DNA from: Dechloromonas sp. ZY10
GTDB lineage: Bacteria; Pseudomonadota; Gammaproteobacteria; Burkholderiales; Rhodocyclaceae
DNA: 64,000 bases
Assembly: GCF_041378895.1 (NCBI RefSeq)
Contig: NZ_CP144212.1
Coordinates: 1,411,501-1,475,500 of the forward strand
Direction of reading: 5' to 3'
The notes under the pieces were generated by a model, which saw only the letters and a list, made by a program, of their open reading frames with translations, was not told the DNA's origin and did not search any database. A program made the position numbers and the translations under genes. This document shows, piece after piece, positions 59,174-64,000 of the stretch. Position 1 is the first letter of the stretch; the number at the start of each line of letters is the position of its first letter.

Positions 59174-59812
59174 TTATTGCTCCAGTTTGAAGATGATGGG
59201 AACCAGGACCCAGCTTTGGACCGGGGTGTCACCGCGCTTGGCGGCGACGAATTTCCAGGTGCGAACGGTTTTCTGGGCGGCCTCGTCGAGACGGGCACTG
59301 CCGGAGGAAGTCTTGATTTCGACGTTGTCGGCGGTCCCTTGCGGGGTGACCGAAACGCGCAGGATGACCTTGCCTTCCTCGCCCATGCGGCGGGAGAGCG
59401 GCGGGTAAGCTGGGGCCGGATTTTTCAGGTAGTCGGCGTCGAAGCGGGCCTGGCTGACCGGCTCGGGCGCCGGTGGAGCCGGCGGTGTCGGCTTGCTTTC
59501 GACCACCGGGGCGACCGGCGCGGCCGGGGCTGGGACGGTGCTGGTGGTGGCTTCGATCTGCGGCTGCGCCGGCTTGGGTTGCGGTTGCGGGCGCACTGCT
59601 TGCGGCTTGGCCATCGGCAAAGGCTTGGCTTCTGGCGGCTTGGGTGCTTCGACCGGTGGAATCAGGTCGACGATCAGCGGCATTTCGAGAATCTGCGGCA
59701 CCACCGTCTTGGCGGCCATGATCAGCGCAAAAACGCCGACATGCAGACCGATGACGAGACCGAGCAGGCTGCTGCGACGACCGGCAGCGGAAGAGGAAAG
59801 GGCGTAACTCAT
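59174..59812 (-). CDS. tonB: TonB energy-transducing protein
   Basis: A 212-residue TonB. A membrane anchor (about 17-40, LLGLVIGLHVGVFALIM, with the anchor His) is followed by a Pro/Lys/Ala-rich periplasmic spacer (PPVEAPKPPEAKPLPMAKPQ). The C-terminal domain has AYPPLSRRMGEEGKVILRVS and KTVRTWKFVAAKRGD. The start at 59812 is chosen at the ATG before SYALSSSA; an ATG 15 bases upstream is possible. It lies three bases before exbB. Confidence 0.92.
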   Translation of the reverse strand: MSYALSSSAAGRRSSLLGLVIGLHVGVFALIMAAKTVVPQILEMPLIVDLIPPVEAPKPPEAKPLPMAKPQAVRPQPQPKPAQPQIEATTSTVPAPAAPVAPVVESKPTPPAPPAPEPVSQARFDADYLKNPAPAYPPLSRRMGEEGKVILRVSVTPQGTADNVEIKTSSGSARLDEAAQKTVRTWKFVAAKRGDTPVQSWVLVPIIFKLEQ

Positions 59813-59930
59813 GATCTTTCGCAGCATCCGCAAGACACAAAAAACCCGTGGCTTGCTTGCAGATGCTGGCTGGCTGTGGGAAGGATTACAACGGAGAGAG
59901 GGAAAGTGGTACTCGACAGTTGCGCACTGG

Positions 59931-60107
59931 CTATTTGGTCAGGATCAGCTTGTTTTCGCGGGTGACGCGCAACTGGTAACGCTGTCCGGCATGCTCAATT
60001 TCGATCAGGTTCCGGCCGGCCAGGAGTTGCCGGCTGTCGATGCAGGTCTTGCTGTCGCTGGCTTCGGTGCGGACCGGTTGCGAGGGTGTGCTAGGGGTTT
60101 GCAGCAT
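59931..60107 (-). CDS. hemP: Hemin uptake protein HemP
   Basis: A 58-residue protein ending QLLAGRNLIEIEHAGQRYQL then RVTRENKLILTK, the HemP/HmuP signature. HemP is a small, often Fur-controlled regulator or accessory factor for haem receptor expression. It leads the tonB-exbB-exbD-receptor block, with two Fur-type boxes immediately upstream, so the whole set is probably iron-regulated. The ATG at 60107 has a weak ribosome site. Confidence 0.88.
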   Translation of the reverse strand: MLQTPSTPSQPVRTEASDSKTCIDSRQLLAGRNLIEIEHAGQRYQLRVTRENKLILTK

Positions 60108-60124
60108 GATGGATTGCAAATAAT

Positions 60125-60139
60125 TGAGAATTGTTCTCA
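60125..60139 (-). promoter_or_regulatory. Fur box 1 upstream of hemP
   Basis: TGAGAATTGTTCTCA is a 7-1-7-like inverted repeat close to the Fur consensus (TGATAAT-N-ATTATCA), 18 bp before the hemP ATG. Confidence 0.8.
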
Positions 60140-60150
60140 TATTATCGTAT

Positions 60151-60165
60151 TGAGAATCGTTGTCA
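60151..60165 (-). promoter_or_regulatory. Fur box 2 upstream of hemP
   Basis: TGAGAATCGTTGTCA, flanked by TAT and ATA to give a longer symmetric site, lies 26 bp from box 1. Confidence 0.75.
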
Positions 60166-60170
60166 ATATT

Positions 60171-60391
60171 GTTTTGGCAATTTGATTGAACTTTTTCCGC
60201 CGTCAAGGAAAAACTGTGGGAGGCTGGCCGAAAAAATCGGAGGATTGCTGGTGCTCGGTCCAGTCGCTGGCAGCGAGCATGGGATTTTCAGTGCGCAGTG
60301 AACGGTCAATTCGTGCCGGGTCGAATCGCACGGTTGGCAGCTTGCATGTCGTTGCAAAGCACCGGCGAAGGGCAGCAGCGGGAGCGAGCGG
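60171..60391. other. Gene-poor stretch beyond hemP
   Basis: No gene is supported between the Fur region and the small candidate gene. Reading frames open here have compositions unlike the rest of the window (Ser/Arg/Cys-rich) and no ribosome sites. Confidence 0.5.
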
Positions 60392-60559
60392 TCATGCTGC
60401 CGGGACGGGGGATGGCCGACGTGCGGAAGCCTCGGCGAAGCGAGCAGGGGGGTACAGGTTGACGTGGCTATCGCGGTAATCCGGCGCCAGTTTTTCGGCA
60501 TGTGCCGGATGGTCGGGGCAGTCGTTGAGGCCGGGACGCGGCAGGGGATGGTCCGGCAA
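60392..60559 (-). CDS. Small hypothetical protein, possibly truncated, 55 aa
   Basis: A minus-strand frame from TTG at 60559 to TGA at 60392 has coding-like composition, with high GC at third positions and an amphipathic sequence with LNDCPDHPAHAEKLAPDYRD then SHVNLYPPARF. No ribosome site is visible. The frame closes upstream at a TAA inside the 42-bp palindromic element at 60568-60609, so this may be the 3' remnant of a gene cut by that element. I do not recognise the family. Confidence 0.3.
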   Translation of the reverse strand: MPDHPLPRPGLNDCPDHPAHAEKLAPDYRDSHVNLYPPARFAEASARRPSPVPAA

Positions 60560-60567
60560 GAATTGTT

Positions 60568-60609
60568 TTTTTGCCGTTGATTATGGTCGACCGTAACTAA
60601 CGGCAAAAA
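60568..60609. repeat. Full-length GGTCGACC element with 11-bp outer arms
   Basis: The most complete copy: TTTTTGCCGTT (60568-60578), six bases, core GGTCGACC (60585-60592), six bases, AACGGCAAAAA (60599-60609). The outer arms are perfectly complementary and exactly symmetric about the core. A transcript could fold into a hairpin from either strand. Confidence 0.9.
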
Positions 60610-60729
60610 CCGGCTTAAGCAGCTTGCCCTGCGCAGCTCGGTGCTTGCCTGAGGGCTGGCAAGATGGCCGGAGGGGCTTGTCGGAAATGAACGAGTCAGC
60701 GGGCTATTCCGGCAAGCTGTGATGAACAA

Positions 60730-60759
60730 AAAAATGGCGGGATCGCTCCCGCCATTTTT
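60730..60759 (-). terminator. Intrinsic terminator of the aminotransferase gene
   Basis: AAAAATGGCGGGA-TCGC-TCCCGCCATTTTT: a 13-bp perfect stem with T-runs on both strands, 19 bp beyond the stop codon. Confidence 0.9.
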
Positions 60760-60778
60760 GCTGTAGCAGTCTTGCTGC

Positions 60779-61984
60779 TTATTTGGTCACGGCAGCAATA
60801 GCCTTGGCGACGTAGTCAATGTTCTTGCTGTTCAGCGCGGCCAGACAGATACGGCCGGTGGACACGGCGTAGATGCCGAATTCTTCCTTCATCCGTTCAA
60901 CCTGGGCGGCGGTCAGGCCGGTGTAGGAGAACATGCCGCGCTGTTGCACGACAAAGGAGAAGTCCTGGGCACAACCGGTCGCCTTGATGGCGTCGACCAG
61001 ACCGGTACGCATGGCACGGATACGGTCGCGCATGCCGGCCAGTTCGGCTTCCCACTGGGCGCGCAGTTCGGTCGAGGCGAGCACGCCGGAGACCAGGGCG
61101 GCACCGTGGATCGGCGGGTTGGAGTAGTTGGTGCGGATGACGCGCTTGACCTGCGACATGACGCGGGCCGATTCGTCCTTGGAGGCGGTGACGATGGACA
61201 GGGCGCCGACGCGCTCGCCGTACAGCGAGAAGTTCTTGGAGAACGAGCTGGAAGCGAAGAACTGCAGGCCGGAGGCGGAGAAGGCGCGGATGGCGACGGC
61301 GTCGGCGTCGATGCCGTCGGCAAAGCCCTGGTAGGCCATGTCGAGGAAGGGCACCAGGCCGCGTTCCTTGCAGATGCCGACGACTTCTGCCCACTGGGCA
61401 TCGCTCATGTCGGCGCCGGTCGGGTTGTGGCAGCAGGCGTGCAGCAGCACGACCGAGCCCGGGGCCATCTTGTTCAGGTCGGCGACCATGCCGGCGAAGT
61501 TCACGCCGCGGGTAGCGGCATCGTAGTAAGCGTAGTCTTCCACGACGAAACCAGCGGCTTCGAACAGCGCACGGTGGTTTTCCCAGGACGGGTTGGAGAT
61601 ATAGACCTTGGCTTCCGGGTTGAGGCGCTTCAGGTAGTCGGCACCGATTTTCAGGGCGCCGGTGCCGCCAATGGCCTGAGCGGTGATCACGCGGCCGGCG
61701 GCGAGCAGGTCGGAACCCTGGCCGAAGAGCAGGTTCTGCACCGCGCCGGTGTAGGCGGCCGGGCCTTCGATCGGCTGGTAGCCGCGCGGCGGGGCGGCCT
61801 TCAGGCGGGTCTCTTCGGCGGCCTTGACGGCGGCCAGCAGCGGAATCTTGCCGTTGTCGTCAAAGTAGACGCCAACGCCGAGGTTGACCTTGGTGTCGCG
61901 CGTGTCGGCATTGAAGGCTTCGTTCAGGCCGAGGATCGGATCGCGCGGGGCCATTTCCACCGCTGCAAAGATCGAAGAGGACAT
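60779..61984 (-). CDS. Aromatic-amino-acid/aspartate aminotransferase
   Basis: A 401-residue class I PLP-dependent aminotransferase of the TyrB/AspC type. It starts [22 protein letters not shown], has the substrate-binding [15 protein letters not shown] and [11 protein letters not shown], and the PLP-lysine motif [18 protein letters not shown]. The C-terminal [17 protein letters not shown] and [12 protein letters not shown] carry the carboxylate-binding Arg. GGAG precedes 61984. It interconverts amino acids and 2-oxo acids in the cytosol. TyrB versus AspC cannot be separated from sequence alone. It is divergent from uvrB. Confidence 0.92.
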   Translation of the reverse strand: MSSSIFAAVEMAPRDPILGLNEAFNADTRDTKVNLGVGVYFDDNGKIPLLAAVKAAEETRLKAAPPRGYQPIEGPAAYTGAVQNLLFGQGSDLLAAGRVITAQAIGGTGALKIGADYLKRLNPEAKVYISNPSWENHRALFEAAGFVVEDYAYYDAATRGVNFAGMVADLNKMAPGSVVLLHACCHNPTGADMSDAQWAEVVGICKERGLVPFLDMAYQGFADGIDADAVAIRAFSASGLQFFASSSFSKNFSLYGERVGALSIVTASKDESARVMSQVKRVIRTNYSNPPIHGAALVSGVLASTELRAQWEAELAGMRDRIRAMRTGLVDAIKATGCAQDFSFVVQQRGMFSYTGLTAAQVERMKEEFGIYAVSTGRICLAALNSKNIDYVAKAIAAVTK

Positions 61985-62066
61985 AGGAACTCCGTGGAAT
62001 AATAGGGACGAACTGACAATAACGCGCAAAGCACGCTTCGCGCTGACAAAACCGCAAAATTCTAGC

Positions 62067-64000
62067 ATGACTGAAACGCCTGCATCCCTGCCTGAAGCTC
62101 AGGTTGTCACTTTTCCCGACAGTCCTTTTCGTTTGCACCAGCCTTTTCCGCCGGCTGGCGACCAGCCGGAAGCGATCCGGCAACTGGTCGAAGGACTGGA
62201 CGATGGTCTTTCGTTCCAGACCTTGCTTGGCGTCACTGGCTCGGGAAAAACCTACACGATGGCCAATGTGATTGCCCGCAGCGGTCGGCCGGCCTTGATT
62301 CTGGCGCACAACAAGACCTTGGCGGCGCAGCTGTATTCGGAGTTCAAGGAGTTTTTCCCGGAGAACGCGGTCGAGTACTTCGTCTCCTACTACGACTACT
62401 ACCAGCCGGAAGCCTACGTCCCGTCGCGCGACCTGTTCATCGAAAAGGACAGTGCGATCAATGACCATATCGAGCAGATGCGCCTTTCTGCGACCAAGAG
62501 CCTGATCGAACGCCGCGATGTGGTGATTGTGGCTTCGGTGTCGTGCATCTACGGTATCGGCGACCGCGAGGAATACCACAACATGATCCTGACCATGCGT
62601 GTCGGCGACCGCATGGATCAGCGCGACATCATCAAGCGCTTGAGCGCGATGCAGTATGATCGCAATGAACTGGATTTCCACCGTGGCACCTTCCGTGTGC
62701 GCGGCGACGTGATCGACATCTTTCCGGCCGAACATGCTGAACATGCGATCCGGGTTTCCTTGTTCGACGATGAAATCGAGGCCCTGCAGTTCTTCGATCC
62801 GCTGACCGGACAGATGCTGCACAAGGCCCTGCGGTTCACGGTCTTTCCGGCATCGCACTATGTGACGCCACGGGCGACGGTGTTGCGGGCGATCGAGGCG
62901 ATCAAGGAAGAGTTGCGCACCCGTGTCGATTATTTCACCCGCAACCAGCAACTGGTCGAGGCGCAGCGGATCGAGCAGCGGACCAAGTTCGATCTGGAGA
63001 TGCTCGATCAGATCGGCTTTTGCAAGGGGATCGAAAACTATTCGCGGCATTTGTCCGGGCGGCGACCGGGTGAGGCACCGCCGACGCTGATCGACTACCT
63101 GCCAGCCGATGCCTTGATGTTCATTGACGAGTCGCACGTCACCATTGGCCAGGTCGGTGGGATGTACAAGGGCGACCGCTCGCGCAAGGAAAATCTGGTC
63201 AACTATGGTTTCCGTCTGCCTTCGGCGCTGGACAATCGGCCGCTGCAGTTCGACGAATTCGAGGCGCATCTGCGGCAGACCGTCTTTGTCACTGCCACGC
63301 CATCGGACTACGAGCAGAAGCATGCTGGTCAGGTGGTCGAGCAGGTGGTGCGACCGACCGGGCTGGTTGATCCGGAAATCATCGTCCGGCCAGCGACGAC
63401 GCAGGTCGACGATTTGCTGGCCGAGGCTGCGAAGCGGATTGCCGTCGGCGAGCGGGTTCTGGTGACAACGCTGACCAAGCGGATGGCCGAAGACTTGACC
63501 GATTTTCTCGCCGACAACGGGATCAAGGTGCGCTACCTGCATTCCGATATCGACACCGTCGAACGGGTCGAGATCATCCGCGACCTGCGCCTCGGCGAAT
63601 TCGATGTGCTGGTCGGCATCAACCTGCTGCGCGAAGGTCTGGATATTCCCGAGGTGTCGCTGGTGACCATCCTCGATGCAGACAAGGAGGGCTTCCTGCG
63701 GTCCGAGCGTTCGCTGATCCAGACTATTGGCCGGGCTGCGCGCCACTTGCACGGGACGGCGATTCTCTATGCTGATAAGATAACCGAGTCGATGCGCCGG
63801 GCGATGGCCGAAACCGAGCGGCGGCGCGAGAAGCAGTTACGTTTCAATGCTGAAAACGGGATCACACCCCGTGGCGTATCGAAGCGAATCAAGGATATTA
63901 TCGATGGTGTGCATGACACCGACAGCAGCAGCGGCACCGGCCTGAAGGTGGCCGAGCGGCAGGCTGCGTACGATGTCATGGACGAGAAGGCGCTGGCCAA
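62067..64000 (+). CDS. uvrB: UvrABC system protein B, 3' end outside the window
   Basis: The first 644 residues of UvrB, the damage-verifying helicase-like subunit of nucleotide excision repair. Walker A GVTGSGKT lies at residues 55-62, then [13 protein letters not shown], the beta-hairpin with [23 protein letters not shown] and DESHVT (helicase motif II). [27 protein letters not shown] and QTIGRAARH follow. The frame is still open at the last base. The missing part should hold the C-terminal UVR domain that contacts UvrC. No strong ribosome site or LexA box is seen in the 82-bp gap shared with the divergent aminotransferase. Confidence 0.95.
   Translation, partial: MTETPASLPEAQVVTFPDSPFRLHQPFPPAGDQPEAIRQLVEGLDDGLSFQTLLGVTGSGKTYTMANVIARSGRPALILAHNKTLAAQLYSEFKEFFPENAVEYFVSYYDYYQPEAYVPSRDLFIEKDSAINDHIEQMRLSATKSLIERRDVVIVASVSCIYGIGDREEYHNMILTMRVGDRMDQRDIIKRLSAMQYDRNELDFHRGTFRVRGDVIDIFPAEHAEHAIRVSLFDDEIEALQFFDPLTGQMLHKALRFTVFPASHYVTPRATVLRAIEAIKEELRTRVDYFTRNQQLVEAQRIEQRTKFDLEMLDQIGFCKGIENYSRHLSGRRPGEAPPTLIDYLPADALMFIDESHVTIGQVGGMYKGDRSRKENLVNYGFRLPSALDNRPLQFDEFEAHLRQTVFVTATPSDYEQKHAGQVVEQVVRPTGLVDPEIIVRPATTQVDDLLAEAAKRIAVGERVLVTTLTKRMAEDLTDFLADNGIKVRYLHSDIDTVERVEIIRDLRLGEFDVLVGINLLREGLDIPEVSLVTILDADKEGFLRSERSLIQTIGRAARHLHGTAILYADKITESMRRAMAETERRREKQLRFNAENGITPRGVSKRIKDIIDGVHDTDSSSGTGLKVAERQAAYDVMDEKALA

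Noticed and set aside
57923-59965. Long plus-strand frame opposite exbD, exbB and tonB
   Set aside because: The opposite strand encodes a clear ExbD-ExbB-TonB set, and the plus frame is Gly/Asp/Arg-rich shadow sequence.
60163-60729. 189-codon minus-strand frame in the gap before the aminotransferase
   Set aside because: Composition is Ser/Pro/Cys/Arg-rich and unlike neighbours, there is no ribosome site, and it spans the palindromic element. A different frame (60392-60559) looks more coding-like.
61860-63752. 630-codon minus-strand frame opposite uvrB
   Set aside because: The plus strand encodes UvrB with all helicase motifs, open to the window end. The minus frame is its shadow.
1-64000. 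CRISPR arrays, tRNA, rRNA, insertion sequences, prophage or integrative elements
   Set aside because: I saw no regularly spaced direct repeats, no tRNA cloverleaf or rRNA sequence, and no transposase, integrase or phage structural genes.

Overview
The window is a high-GC, gene-dense chromosomal segment. Its content points to a facultatively anaerobic or microaerobic betaproteobacterium, most likely of the Rhodocyclales (Dechloromonas/Azonexus-like). The pointers are a class I polyhydroxyalkanoate synthase, a MaoC-phosphotransacetylase fusion with acetate kinase, a cobalamin-dependent ribonucleotide reductase, an FNR regulator beside hemN, several hemerythrins, a soluble NAD-linked [NiFe] hydrogenase and betaproteobacterial small proteins. 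The taxonomic call is inference. I saw no rRNA, tRNA, CRISPR array, insertion sequence, prophage or integrase; about 58 protein genes fill nearly all of the window.

Layout. 1-9.1 kb: a small unknown protein, a GT4 glycosyltransferase, an Ala/Lys/Pro-rich histone-like protein, an exported PhoX phosphatase, and a TRAP transporter operon (small membrane protein, TatT lipoprotein, DctP, fused DctQM). 9.2-19.5 kb, mostly minus strand: a BON lipoprotein, a chemoreceptor, nrdJ with tandem NrdR boxes, ackA, the MaoC-Pta fusion, a dual-specificity-type phosphatase, a kinase-like protein and fabI. 19.7-25 kb: hoxFUYHW, a group 3d-type bidirectional hydrogenase with its maturation protease. 25-30.7 kb: a YhiI-RbbA-YhhJ type export system behind a 20-bp operator palindrome, and an exported unknown. 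30.7-37.9 kb: a universal stress protein, phaC, then an oxygen/NO-related group (soluble chemoreceptor-tip protein, ODP-like di-iron protein, hemerythrin, DUF2249, polytopic membrane protein, SirB2) ending at fnr. 38-44.1 kb: hemN, two FAD oxidoreductases and an HD-GYP-bacteriohemerythrin fusion. 44.4-49.2 kb: TauE/SafE-like protein, Usp, CopA, CopZ, SelD. 49.4-51.6 kb: an MFS transporter with a divergent LysR regulator. 51.8-60.1 kb, minus strand: an iron block (two complementary bacterioferritins, FeoA, FeoB, TlpA-like protein, TonB receptor, ExbD, ExbB, TonB, HemP) with Fur-type boxes. 60.2-64 kb: a gene-poor stretch, an aromatic/aspartate aminotransferase, and the start of uvrB, which runs off the window end.

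How it fits together. The likely theme is life at the oxic/anoxic boundary. FNR-type boxes sit in front of hemN (shared with fnr) and in front of the HD-GYP-hemerythrin gene, each placed for class II activation, and a related palindrome precedes the stand-alone hemerythrin. Fermentation/overflow (Pta-AckA), carbon storage (PhaC), hydrogen cycling (Hox), anaerobic haem and dNTP synthesis and iron handling are all present.

The most unusual feature is a dispersed palindromic DNA element built on GGTCGACC. It recurs about a dozen times, mostly at gene junctions but also in frame inside several proteins, where it encodes TVD(R/G/S) peptides. Its most complete copy has perfectly symmetric 11-bp outer arms.
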